DNA of 25,412 bases from Podochytrium sp. JEL0797 (Eukaryota > Chytridiomycota > Chytridiomycetes > Chytridiales > Chytriomycetaceae), in assembly GCA_027596195.1 (NCBI GenBank), contig JADGJG010000290.1, forward strand, positions 1-25,412, given 5' to 3'. The position numbers and the translations under genes are program-made. The notes beneath the pieces are model-generated. The model searched no databases. It was not told the DNA's origin and saw only the letters and a list, made by a program, of their open reading frames with translations. Shown here piece by piece: positions 1-10,911 of this stretch. The stretch's first letter is position 1, and the number at the start of each line of letters is the position of its first letter.

Positions 1-59
1 CCAAGCACGCCGTGTCGGAGGGAACCAAGGCCGTCACCAAGTACCAGTCGTCCAAATAA
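1..59 (+). CDS. Histone H2B, C-terminal end (partial)
   Basis: The window opens inside a frame reading KHAVSEGTKAVTKYQSSK followed by TAA at 57-59. This is the conserved alpha-C helix and tail of histone H2B, including the Lys in AVTKY that is the ubiquitination site in fungal H2B. H2B pairs with H2A in the nucleosome core. Only 18 residues are visible, so the start, any introns and the promoter lie outside the window. A poly(A) signal follows 40 nt after the stop. The identification is firm because this C-terminus is nearly invariant in eukaryotes. Confidence 0.93.
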   Translation, partial: KHAVSEGTKAVTKYQSSK

Positions 60-98
60 GCGTCGTATTTCATTGTTTTAGATTCTGTATATTTCGCG

Positions 99-104
99 AA
101 TAAA
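99..104 (+). terminator. Candidate poly(A) signal of the H2B gene
   Basis: AATAAA lies 40 nt past the H2B stop codon in an AT-rich stretch. It suggests a polyadenylated histone mRNA, as in other fungi, rather than the animal stem-loop-ended type. Confidence 0.55.
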
Positions 105-303
105 ACCCCGCATTCAAAAAGAGGAATTTGTTTTGTTTTGTTTTTGTTCGAAAAGATACGCGTTTCGTTGTATGCGCTTTCAAACCCCCTCTCCCCGTCG
201 AGAACATAAACTCACCCGGAAGAAGAAAGCTGCCCACCTTCGAGGGGCCCACCAGACGAGCAATGTCCCCGCCCTCAAACTGGTACACGAGCAGAAACCC
301 GCT

Positions 304-335
304 CAAATTCCCCCTCCTCAAGAAGGGGGGATTTG
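304..335 (+). other. 11-bp hairpin in the H2B-RPN12 intergenic region
   Basis: CAAATTCCCCC (304-314) can pair with GGGGGGATTTG (325-335) across a 10-nt loop. All 11 positions pair if one U-G wobble is allowed. It lies about 245 bp past the H2B stop and does not match the animal histone 3' stem-loop. No function is assigned. Confidence 0.5.
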
Positions 336-381
336 ACACAGGAGAGTCCAAATCATAAAGTAAGTAGATGGCGAAGGAATG

Positions 382-612
382 CAATGAATGGTGACGCTGG
401 GGATCGTTTTGTTTGAACGCGACATTGTGTTCGTGTTTGTGGAAACTTGACCGGTGCTGTTGCGCGCGTTTAGTTTCACGGCAGAAAGTAAAACAATGAC
501 TGGTGACGTTGGGGATCCGTTGTTTGAATGCGGCGGTGCATGTTCGTGTTGACAGTTTTGACAGCTGGTGTCACACTGTCGCGCGCGTTTCGTTTCAGCA
601 CACAAACCATTA
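382..612. repeat. Degenerate tandem direct repeat, two units of 112 and 119 bp
   Basis: Unit 1 (382-493) and unit 2 (494-612) share ordered blocks: CAATGA, TGGTGACG(C/T)TGGGGATC, TTGTTTGAA(C/T)GCG, TGTTCGTGTT, CGCGCGTTT and GTTTCA, with small indels between them. A third CAATG begins at 613 but the similarity stops there. Frames crossing the repeat are interrupted, so it is non-coding. The rest of 60-1291 shows nothing recognisable apart from the hairpin at 304-335 and a short palindrome (ACTCCGC-tg-GCGGAGT, 1065-1080). Confidence 0.6.
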
Positions 613-1291
613 CAATGCTTGAGCAGGAGGTGCGTAGTCTGCGTACCTCGCCGAAGCTGGCGGTGCATCGATTGGTTTTCGTCTGGCGGGCAGAATGCGG
701 CATGTTGGAGCATGCCGCGTAAACGACTGAGATGGCAACGACGCGGTGAGCCTGTATCAGTGCCGCGAGCATAAGCGGCTAAGATCGTGTTACCTCCACA
801 AACAGCTGAGAGTGGTTTGGAGGCATCCTTTTTCGATGTTGGGACTCGATTTTTCACCGTAACGCGTCCGAGCTTCCGAAATGAGAGTTTTCACTTACCA
901 CACGCGTAAACTTCACATCAAAACCATGCGCGCGTAATGGGATTGTAGAGAAGGTGTCAGTTCGAAGCTTCTCACGAGAGAAGGGTGGGGGCGCGACACA
1001 TAGATTCCGCTCTGAAGCCACTTTTACGCGACTCCAGCTTCCGCACGCCGTCACAAGGATATCTACTCCGCTGGCGGAGTGAGTTGTCGCGCTAAAATAC
1101 GCGTGGTTTGCAATTTTCATGAATTCATGAGTAAATTCGAATTCAGAAGCAAAATCCATCCCCCCTCCCACTTCCTTAAGGAAAATCGTGAATACGTAGT
1201 TGAAGGGTGATTTTTGTATTTGGTTCGTTGCGCAAGACAATTTTTCCATCTGTCCAGAAAACAAGCATGGACACAACGAAAATGAAAATAA

Positions 1292-2532
1292 TCAGACTTT
1301 GACGAAGATAGAATAGTAGTGAGAGGGCAGTTTAGAAACATGTTTAAAAATCAACAAAATAAATAAGGAAACAAACTCACCGATCCTCTCCAACTCTCTC
1401 GCATACCCCAACGCCTGCCTCACCATCTTTTGCGCGGGAATCGCATCCACACCGTGTTGCACGACTTCCTCAAACACAATCTGTGTGCCCTGAATCTTCC
1501 ATCCGCGCGTGGACGCGAATGCGGAAACTTCCTTGGCGTCCTTGAGGAACAGGAGCGTCGCGGCGTCGGATAGGGGGAGGTGGAGGTATGCCTTTTCAGC
1601 GCAGGAAGCGATTTCATTTCTAGTTGGGGGTGGTTCACTTGTTAGGTCACGGTAAGTCGAGAGGGAGTGCCGCTCTGCACGCAATTTGCGCCATGCTACG
1701 CGCGAAGAGCTGCCTTTCTTATGAAACACCAGACTCGCCCTCTAACGCTCTCACAAGCGCACGCGGCACGCCCCCGCGCGCCTGCCTTTCGACGGCGACG
1801 CCATGCACGGCGCCAAATCACGTCGCCCAACCCCCCCCCCCCAACTCCACAAAACACACACACGCAAAAAAACAGCCGCTCACCTAATCGTCCCCATCAA
1901 AACATCCATAAAAAACCCAAACTCCTTCGCCGGCACATTCACCTTCGAATTCCACACCTTTGCATAACTCCCCTCCATCAAACTCTGCTCGACCCCAACC
2001 GGATGCTTAATATACACATTCTCCGTCACAAGAACAGGATCAATACGTTCCAACTCCGTATGGAACTCCGCGATGCGGTTCTGCGAGAGGAGACGCAGCA
2101 AGTTGAGCCCGAGGAGCGGGTGTTGGCGTTGCGAAGGGGGAAGGAGGTGGGTGTAGTCTGTGTAGTAGGTTTGGAGTTGGGACAGGTAACGTTCAAAGGC
2201 GGGCACGTTGTGGGTTGCGAGGGAGTGGTGGGCGCCGAGTTCGAGGATTTCGCGGGTGAGGAGGAGGGTTTGCGGGGTGGTGGGTTGGAGGAAGGAGAGT
2301 TTGGTGAGGTTGAGCTGTTGTTTTGGAGGGCGTTAGGTGTTGGGAGGGCGGGGAGGGGGGTTGTTTTGCCTTGAGGGTGTCGAGAGTTTGGCCGCACTTT
2401 TTGAGGTCTGGGGTTGGCGAGTTGAAGTCCTTTTTGAGGGATTCGAAGAGGGCGACGGCTGTTTTTTGATGTGGGGTCAGTGTGGAGCTGTGTTTCGAGG
2501 GGGGATGTTTTTCGAGGAGGCGAACGCGTCAT
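1292..2532 (-). CDS. RPN12: 26S proteasome regulatory subunit RPN12 (PSMD8)
   Basis: RPN12 is a lid subunit of the 26S proteasome and is needed for lid-base assembly. Exons on the minus strand read 2532?-2370, 2314-1884, 1619-1381 and 1296-1292. The protein contains LLGLNLLRLLSQNRIAEFHT, NVYIKHPV, LMEGSYAKVW, NEIASCAEKAY and a C-terminus of ALGYARELERIV. All match the PSMD8/RPN12 family in order, including the short Ile-Val end completed by a 5-nt last exon. Intron 1 (2369-2315, 55 nt) appears to be GC-AG. Introns 2 (1883-1620, 264 nt) and 3 (1380-1297) are GT-AG. The 5' end is unsettled: the only nearby ATG (2532) is one base out of frame with the conserved part. Either one base is extra in a homopolymer (C6 or A6 near 2463-2504) or a further 5' exon exists. 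The gene diverges from bS21m. Confidence 0.9.
1831..1842. repeat. C12 homopolymer inside RPN12 intron 2
   Basis: Twelve consecutive C on the plus strand lie inside the 264-nt intron, the longest intron in the window. The run may be slippage-prone, but it lies outside coding sequence. Confidence 0.8.
2315..2369 (-). other. GC-AG intron 1 of RPN12
   Basis: The exon ends ...CTCAAG and the next base pair is GC (AAG|GCAAAA). The acceptor is CAACAG|CTC, with a CTAAC branch-like motif at about 2336-2332. Splicing here joins LDTLK to LNLTKLSFLQPTT, which matches the RPN12 family (human ...RLK, then ...LNFLPTT). No GT donor in the stretch gives this join. Confidence 0.7.
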
Positions 2533-2842
2533 TAAACGATTCGCTGGTTGTTTTCGAAGAGGTTCGGGGCAGATGACGAAGCAATAATTCGAGTACTACG
2601 ATATCAGATAGGTTTTCGTGTTGTTCCGGTTCTCGTGAATCGTTGTGGTTCGGTTGGGTTGGAGTCAATCGACACCAAGCGCAGGCCCAATACGCTTCAA
2701 ATTGGGATTGTCCTCGCGTCGTTAAAAGGCGGTACTGTAGGTAGCGCACTGCTTCGCTCTTGGTTCTGGATCGCTCAGCTGCAGCCAGGGAGGGACGCAC
2801 ACTGCTCCATTTCACTATTTTCAGAATAATTATTGACTGCCC
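2533..2842. promoter_or_regulatory. Divergent intergenic region between RPN12 and bS21m
   Basis: About 310 bp separate the divergent RPN12 (-) and bS21m (+) genes, so it should hold both promoters. It may also hold the unresolved 5' ends of both genes, since neither has a clean in-frame ATG. No TATA box or other clear motif was seen. Confidence 0.45.
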
Positions 2843-3318
2843 ATGATGTTGTTCCTCCCACCTCACAACGACCCTGCGAAGCTGCACCGCGTTCACCCAG
2901 CAAGCACGAAGCTACCGCCCCCATATACCCACACTGCTGCCGAACCGCAACACGGGACGATCAGTGCCAGTGCGCGGGTTGAGTCCCGCGTTTGCGTATT
3001 TCCAGCTGAAGGAGATTTTGAACGAGAGCAAAGTGAGGGACACGGTGCGATTCCAGGAGTGGCATGAGAGGTGGGGCTGTTGAATTCATTATGGTTGGGA
3101 ATCTGCTGACTTGCATGCTTCCAGTCGCCCTGAAAATCGGAGGCGGATGCGGAAACAGGCTGACTGGAGAAAGTACCTTGAGCATGTCAAGACACAGGTC
3201 GTGCTTGCAAAGGATCTGGCCCTGAGGTGCGTGGTGGTTGTTGTGTTGGGGAATGATCGAAGTGAATAACTCTTGTTGCAGGGACCGCATTGACCGCAAG
3301 AACTACCGCGATATGTGA
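2843..3318 (+). CDS. Mitochondrial small ribosomal subunit protein bS21m (probable)
   Basis: Exons read about 2847-3070, 3125-3226 and 3282-3318 (stop TGA 3316-3318). Introns 3071-3124 and 3227-3281 are GT-AG with matching phases. The protein has a basic, hydroxyl-rich N-terminus like a mitochondrial presequence (SHLTTTLRSCTAFTQQARSY). A bS21-type domain follows: AYFQLKEILNESKVRDTVRF, then QEWHERSRPENRRRMRKQ, then a basic helix, ending RIDRKNYRDM. bS21 proteins bind 16S-type rRNA near the mRNA exit of the small ribosomal subunit. The start is unresolved: ATGs at 2843 and 2846 are out of frame with the body, and an in-frame TGA lies at 2844-2846. A one-base error or an extra 5' exon would explain this. 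The family call rests on the short basic domain, so it is probable rather than certain. Confidence 0.68.
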
Positions 3319-3379
3319 ATGTATTTTGTGTTGAGGGAGAAAGTGATGAAGGAGAAGAATTCGAAACAAAACAAAATTC

Positions 3380-6300
3380 ATGTTCCAAAACCTGCTGAAG
3401 AAGGCACGAAGCGCACTCACTCACTCACCACTTACTTATTAAGAAGAAACAGGTCAACGACACTGACTTTGCGCAGGCCGCCCAAAGCGCAATTTCGCGC
3501 CTGGCTGAGACCCCCACAGAGGGTTCTTCCTCGCTCCCTCCTTCTTCGCCCACAAAACCCGACTCCGAACTCGACACTCTCCGCCTCCAAAACACGCAAC
3601 TCGAAGACAAACTCAAAGACCTGCGTCTCAAGGCAAAACTCAAAATCACCCAGCTGCAGCGAGAACTCGACGCTGCGAAACAAATCGCATCCACCACCAC
3701 CGCAACCACTCCATCCAACCCTAAAGATACCCACACAACCGACTCCCTGCCCGCAAAAGTCTCGTCAACGTCAACGGATCTCGTCAACCAATCGAACCCG
3801 TCAATTTCCCAATCCACTCCGTCCCTCCCGGCACCCTCCGATCCCACATCCAACGACGCCATCGAGGCGTTGCGAAACTCACTCACGGCCGCCGAAGACC
3901 GTGCGAATGCGCTTCACCACGATCTCGTGGGTGTCCAACGAACCCTGAGTGACACGCGGGACGAGCTCGATGCGATGCGTGTGGCCAAGGAGGGTGTTGA
4001 GGCAAGGTTTCGCGAGGTTGTGGAGTCAGTTCCTCCGATGGGACGTGAGAAGGAGTTGGAAATGCAAGTGGAGTCGTTGCAATCGGAGGCGTCGGCGTTA
4101 CGAGCTGAAGTGGCGTTTTTGAAGGGGTTAGAAGGTGTTGTGAAGGTTGTAACGGCTGAGAAGGATGCGTTGGTGGGGCGCGTAGAGGCTGTTGAGGTGG
4201 AGAAGGAGCGGTTGGAGGAGGATGTGAGACTTGCGAATGCGGATCGAGAGTTGTTGGAGTTGCAGGTGCAGCGGTTGGAGGAGAATGCTCGTCGTGTGGG
4301 TGGTAGTGACGCTGTTGGTGAGGGCAAGGAGGGTGGAGCCGAATCGAATGATTCCGTCCGCGAGCTCACTACCGTGCGTGGACAACTTGCCGAAAGTCAC
4401 TGCCGCGTCGAAGAGCTGCAACATTCTTTGGCTGCGCTTCAAACCGATTCATCGAGCCTACACACCACGAACCAGTCCCTCGAAACACGCGTGACAGAGT
4501 TGACGCATACCCTCGCGGAACGCGATGCCGCCATCACACGTCTCGAATCCTCGCATGAAGACCTGCAAACCGAGCTCCAACAAACTCGCCTCGCGGTGGT
4601 GGATCTAGAAACCCGCGTCCACACCCTCCTCGACGAATCCCACGCCGCACGAGCTGAGCGCGATCAACTGATGGAAGAAGTCACGACTCTCAAAGACGAA
4701 CGCGACACGGCGCAGCAGAAAGTGATGGAAGTGCAGCACCAACTCCAAGCACAACGGAGACGCAGTTCATCCGTATCTCCGACGCGGATTCCCGTGATTG
4801 AAGTGCTGACTTCGTTGAAGGACGCTGCTGCGGCTGCGACGGCGGATGGGGGTACCGCGTTGAAGGAGGAAGTAAGGGAGTCCAAGGCTGCAAGGGATGT
4901 ATTGGAGAACCGCGTTTCAGGGTTATTGCAAGAGTTGGAGGACACGAAAGCGAGGGTGTGTGAACTCGAATCTCTGTTGACGGCAGCAACTGTACCTCCA
5001 CCTGTCCAACACGTCACCAACAACAACACGAACACAACCCTCACATCCCTCCAAGACGAACTCGAATCCATCAAACAAGACCGCGACGCTGCGCACCAAA
5101 AAGTCCTCGAGTTACACCACCAACTCCAAACTCGTGTTCGATCCAGCAACAGTCGATCTCCCTCCCGCACTCCCGCCACTCCCAACAGCACTTCCGACCC
5201 CGAATTCGTCGCACTCACAGCCACACTCGCGACCACGCGTGCGCGCGTGCAAGAGCTCGAGTCTATGCTCGATTCGGGAATCCCACGCGCGGATACTACT
5301 GATGTGTCTTTGATTCATGACCTTCAAGAATCCGAACGCGCGTTGCGGAGGGAGTTGAAGCAGGTGAAGGCGGATCGGGATACGGCGCAAAAGTATCTCG
5401 TAGAGTTGCATTTGGCGCAGGAGGAGAGGGATCGTGTTGCGGCGGAGGGGGGGGAAGATTCTGTTAAGGAGTTGTTGGAGGAGATGCGTGGGAAACTTGT
5501 GGATTCGGAAGCTGGGAGGAACGAGGTGGAGGTGGTGTTGGAGGAGACGCGGGGCAAACTCGTTGATTTGGAAGCGGCGAGGAAGGAGGTGGAATCGCTA
5601 TTAACCGAAACGCGGACCAAACTCGAGGATTCCGAATCCGTTGTATCCAGCCTCCAAATGCAACTCCTCGAAACCTCCACCACCCTCCGCACCACCACCG
5701 ACGAAAAGTCCAAACTCCTCCTCCGTTGCATGAACACCAAAGACGAGTTGGACATGCTCAAGGAAGTGTTGGCGCAGAAGGATGAGGATTTGGTTGAAGT
5801 GCAGACGCGTTTGGGTGCAGTGCAGAAGGAGGTGGAGGAAGCGAATGCGGCGGGGGCTGGGCAAGATGCTTTTTTGGTGGATGAACAGGTGAGGGATTTG
5901 AAGGTGCAGATTGCGGCGAGGCAGAGGGAGGTTGCGGGGTTAACGGAGGTGATGCAAAAGTCGAAAGGTGAGATACCCCTCCTCCCCGTCACCCTCATTC
6001 CTTTTCTCGTCTCACACCCCACCTTTTCCCCCAAAACAAAACCAGCCGACTTTGACCGCGCCACCATTGAATCCGAATCCAAAATCCGCCGTCTCAAGGG
6101 CTTACTCGGACAAGCCAGCAAAACGCTGCAAGAATCGAAACGCGCCGTTTCCGAAAAGGACCACGAGATCGAACAACTGCACGCGCATGTGGACGCACTC
6201 GAAGCCACGTGTCACGAATTGAAGGCGCGAGAAGGTGAACAGAGGGTTGAGATTGAGCGGTTGGTTGGGGAGGTGGCGGAGGAGAGGGAAGTGGCTGGGA

Positions 6301-7761
6301 TGAAGGTTGGGGAGTTGGTGAGTTCTCTTTTTTTCTCTTGATTTTGGTTGTCTTGGGGATTCACGTGTTTTTTGGTATCAAAGGAACGACAATCCGCCAC
6401 CACACTCGCTGAACTCACGCGCCTCAAAACCGAGTTTCAGAGTTACAAAGTCAAAGCACACACGGCGCTTCAACAGCAATCGAGTGGGAACCAGTTTGAT
6501 GCCAAACTCGCTGAACTGCAACACGCGAATGATCAACTCTTGCGTGAGAAAATGTAAGCACCCCCACCCTTCCCTCCTGTCTACCCGATTTTTCTCACTC
6601 GTGTTTTCAAAAACAGGGAATCCACAACTGAATTGCACACACTCCAATCCCGCGTTGACGTTCTCACAACGCAGCTCACTACAACAGTCGATCAACTCGT
6701 CTCCCTCGAAACCCAACTCCTCCGGCACGAATCCATCGCCAAACAACTCGCCCTACTGCGACACGACCTTGAGTCCGCGCATCGGCGCGCGGAGGTTGAT
6801 AAACGGGTGAATGCGGAGGCTGTACGACATTTGGAGGGGAAAGCGAGACAAGGGGTGGAAAGTGTGAGGGGGGAGATGGGGAGGGAGGTGGAGAGGTTGA
6901 AGGGGTGGTGGAAGGGAAGGAGGGGGGGGGGGGGGGGGGGGGGGAGGTTTTGAAAGTGGAAAAATTGAAATCGGATCGTGAAGTGGAACGGGTGAAGGCG
7001 GTGGCCGCACAGACGTCGACAGCGACAGGGAATTTCGCGTCCGTGTTGGCAGCAGCGGGTGGAGTTTCTCCCTCGGGGGCTGTGTCGCCGAGTTTGGGGG
7101 GTGGGTTGTTGGGGTCTGCGGGTTTGCTGGTATGATAATTCTTCACATTTCCCCACATTTTCACTCACGTCAATCAAATTAAATAGCCCCCAGAGTGCTG
7201 CACCGGTTGTGCCGTTGAGTCCGGGGGTGCCGTTACCCCGCCACAATCACCGTTGGTGTCTTCACGGAGGATGTCGGTGTCGTTCAATCACGCCATGAGG
7301 GAATAGTGGGGTTGGTAGCAGTGTGGGATGAAGGAGAAGGAGCTGTTGCTGAACTTTGAAAAGGTGACGGAGTTGTTGGCAGAGGCGGAAGAAGAGATTC
7401 GGCGGTTAGTGGAGGATCAGAAGGTGTTGAAGGAGGAGATTCGGAAGGGGGAGAGGGCCGAAAGCGGAATGAGTTGGTGTGTTGCCCTTGATTTTGGGTG
7501 CTATGTCGGGCAAAGAACGTGTATTTCTGACTTTACCTCCCCGTGCGTTGCACTCAGCTCGTGAAACGGCAGAATGTGAAATACCTCAAAAACGTGGTGC
7601 TGTCGTTTCTCGAAACGGGTGCCAAGGAGCAGTTGTTGCCCGTCATTTCGAAAGTGTTGGAACTGTCGCCCGACGCGGTCAAACGCGTGCAGAGTATGAT
7701 TGCTGGTATGGAGGACACTAACGTGCAGCACGCATCGCCTTCTGGATCGGGCATTTTTTGA
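3380..7761 (+). CDS. Long coiled-coil golgin with C-terminal GRIP domain
   Basis: Golgins with GRIP domains tether vesicles at the trans-Golgi and are recruited by ARL1-GTP. The start MFQNLLKK (ATG 3380) is typical of golgins. Exons read 3380-3403, 3453-5967, 6046-6317, 6384-6553, 6617-7129, 7187-7276?, 7322?-7476 and 7558-7761, about 1,300 residues. A Ser/Thr/Pro-rich N-terminal part is followed by some 900 residues of Glu/Leu/Lys heptads. Next come the pre-GRIP segment FQSYKVKAHTALQQQ (6426-6470) and the last exon with VKYLKNVVLSFLE...LLPVISKVLELSP. The Tyr of KYLKNV corresponds to the GRIP residue required for ARL1 binding. Trouble spots are a frame change at the G23 tract (6922-6944), an uncertain exon around 7187-7322, and a one-base mismatch near 7446-7455 before the donor at 7477. 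The 3' end converges on SFA1, 71 bp away. Confidence 0.88.
3404..3452 (+). other. Probable GC-AG intron 1 of the golgin gene
   Basis: After MFQNLLKK the frame runs into TAA at 3440-3442. No suitable GT donor exists, but AAG|GCACGA at 3403/3404 with acceptor AAACAG at 3452 joins in frame to VNDTDFAQAAQSAISRL. An alternative acceptor at 3443 adds KKQ and is also in frame. The intron is 40-49 nt. Confidence 0.6.
6922..6944 (+). repeat. G23 mononucleotide tract in golgin coding sequence
   Basis: Twenty-three consecutive G encode poly-Gly. The frame entering the tract (VERLKGWWKGRR) runs to TGA just after it. The frame leaving it (EVLKVEKLKSDREVERVKAV) clearly continues the coiled coil. A tract of 24 or 21 G would join the two. 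Confidence 0.85.
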
Positions 7762-7832
7762 TTTCGATACCCCCAAGAAAATCGATCGATTCAAATACAA
7801 CCCAATTTTTATGCTGCCACCAACAAGCAGAA

Positions 7833-9473
<1,641 letters not shown>

Positions 9474-10775
9474 TTACTCTGCCCAATACCCCTGACTAGT
9501 CATCTGATGCTTGACCGATCGCCCAATATTAATTCGTTCCGGTGGAATAACGACCCCCTTCTCGAGCCGATTCGCCGAAAAGACAGTCAACCACAATCCG
9601 AGACAAGACCCAAGCTCGAACGGAACTACCCCTTCGAGCGCATTGTTACTGAGTTTGAGGGTATGAAGCGCCACCATTCCACCCACTTCACGCGGAATCT
9701 CCCCAGTCAATTGGTTCTCTGACACATTCAAATCCTTCAAGCACACCAAGTTTCCCAGTTCGATGGGAAGGTTTCCTGAAAGCGAATTGACCGATAGGCT
9801 CAAGCGCTCCAATTGGAGCAACAACCCAATTTCGCCGGGAATGGAGCCCGACAAATTGCACGAGTCCAGCGCTAGCTCCTTGAGGCCCTTCAGACACCCG
9901 ATCTCAGCCGGAATGAGTCCACCCAATGGGTTATTGCCGAGATCCAAGATGGAGAGCGAGACGCACGTCGACAATTGGGCGGGAATCCCACCCGAAAAGG
10001 AATTTCCATTCAAACGAAGCTCCTGCAACCCATGGAGCTGTCCAAACTCGACTGGGATGCTTCCCGAAAGCTTGTTAACGCTCAAATCGACTTGCTTGAG
10101 TTTCGAGAGACGGCCCAATTCAACCGGGATGGAACCCGTCAACTTGTTGTTGTTGAGAATCAAAACCGACAACTCGAGCAAGTTTCCCAGTTCAGAAGGA
10201 ATAACACCCGTCACGTCCGTGTCGCGAATGCTCAACACAATCAAATTCACAAGGTTTCCCAGTTCCACGGGGATGGATCCTGGGATGCGGCACCAGTTGA
10301 ACTCGAGGGCCTTGAGGTTCGTGAGCGCACCCAACGCGCTTGGGAGCGGCTGGTTGATGCCTGACGTCATGGTGAGGGATAGGAGACTCGTCAAGTGGCG
10401 GACCGCGTCGGGCAGTGCCACCCATTTGGAGATGTTGGACCAAACCAGCGATTGCACTTTAGAGAGGCGAAACTGCGCATAAGCGACTTGGTAGAAAGCG
10501 GGCAGGGAGAACCAGTCAATGTCGTACTGATCTGCGGCTTCGAGGTAGATACTCGAGTCCGAATTGCCTCTTGGGGGAACGAAGCGGCGGAGGTTCTTGT
10601 GCGCAAAATGAACGTCCGTGAGCGCCTGATTGACCCTGCGACAAAGGAGGCGGTACATCATGGCATCAGAGATCTTGATCCAGGCAAAGATCTCTTGGAT
10701 CGTCTCGGTGGGAAAAACGGTTTGGATAGCAGTCAGCAGCATGTGCGTGTGTGGCAAATTGGATTTTTTTTTCAA
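9474..10775 (-). CDS. F-box-like protein with ten plant-type leucine-rich repeats
   Basis: An intronless frame of 433 residues. Residues about 12-60 (FPTETIQEIFAWIKISDAMM and LLCRRVNQALTD) resemble an F-box, a SKP1-binding helix bundle of ubiquitin ligases. This part of the call is tentative. Residues about 151-390 are ten consecutive 24-residue LRRs with the consensus LxxLxxLxLxxNxLxGxIPxELGNL, the plant-receptor-kinase spacing. No signal peptide, membrane segment or kinase domain follows, so it is probably intracellular. It ends QMTSQGYWAE. Start could be Met1 or Met12 (MLLTAIQTVFP), which would place the F-box-like helix nearer the N-terminus. Substrate is unknown. Confidence 0.82.
   Translation of the reverse strand: MKKKSNLPHTHMLLTAIQTVFPTETIQEIFAWIKISDAMMYRLLCRRVNQALTDVHFAHKNLRRFVPPRGNSDSSIYLEAADQYDIDWFSLPAFYQVAYAQFRLSKVQSLVWSNISKWVALPDAVRHLTSLLSLTMTSGINQPLPSALGALTNLKALEFNWCRIPGSIPVELGNLVNLIVLSIRDTDVTGVIPSELGNLLELSVLILNNNKLTGSIPVELGRLSKLKQVDLSVNKLSGSIPVEFGQLHGLQELRLNGNSFSGGIPAQLSTCVSLSILDLGNNPLGGLIPAEIGCLKGLKELALDSCNLSGSIPGEIGLLLQLERLSLSVNSLSGNLPIELGNLVCLKDLNVSENQLTGEIPREVGGMVALHTLKLSNNALEGVVPFELGSCLGLWLTVFSANRLEKGVVIPPERINIGRSVKHQMTSQGYWAE
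9606..10325 (-). repeat. Array of ten 72-bp LRR coding units
   Basis: Ten units of exactly 24 codons run without indels. Most contain a version of GSIPVELGNL, and units with near-identical consensus cores (GSIPVELGNL, GSIPVELGRL, GSIPVEFGQL) suggest past duplication of units. Cysteine replaces the consensus residue at the end of some units (LSTC, LGSC). Confidence 0.8.
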
Positions 10776-10911
10776 TCAAATTTCGGGGAAATCACCCCAC
10801 TCCCAATTCCTGCCCAATTCCCCGATTTCGAAAAGTAAAATATCTGATCATGCAGCAACAACAGAAACAGAGAACGAATAACCAACTCCAAAAAAAAAAC
10901 AAATGGAAATA
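10776..10911 (-). promoter_or_regulatory. Short spacer between phosphorylase-kinase stop and LRR-gene start
   Basis: Both flanking genes lie on the minus strand and are 136 bp apart. The spacer must serve as terminator of the first and promoter of the second. It has an A10 run at about 10890. No AATAAA was found on the minus strand. Confidence 0.35.

Noticed and set aside
382..612. CRISPR array or transposon end
   Set aside because: Only two long degenerate units, no spacers of constant length, no terminal inverted repeats or transposase. The genome is eukaryotic.
318..857. 179-codon minus-strand frame across the tandem repeat
   Set aside because: The frame exists because of the local sequence repeat. 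It is Cys/His-rich without any ordered motif, and no start context or family supports it.
1065..1080. 16-bp palindrome ACTCCGC-tg-GCGGAGT
   Set aside because: Short and isolated. The expected chance occurrence in a window this size is not negligible, and no partner site was seen.
854..1276. 140-codon minus-strand frame downstream of RPN12
   Set aside because: No recognisable domain, no conserved pattern, and it overlaps the RPN12 3' flank. Composition looks random.
60..1291. tRNA or other structured RNA gene in the first intergenic region
   Set aside because: No cloverleaf or A/B-box pair could be built by eye. A covariance-model scan would be needed to exclude one.
1667..2374. 235-codon plus-strand frame overlapping RPN12
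   Set aside because: It is antisense to well-conserved RPN12 exons and its Glu/Gly-rich part is the complement of Pro/Leu-rich codons.
9474..10775. LRR gene as a receptor kinase or as horizontally acquired from a plant
   Set aside because: No kinase domain, signal peptide or membrane segment. This LRR type also occurs in fungi and protists, so repeats alone do not show transfer.
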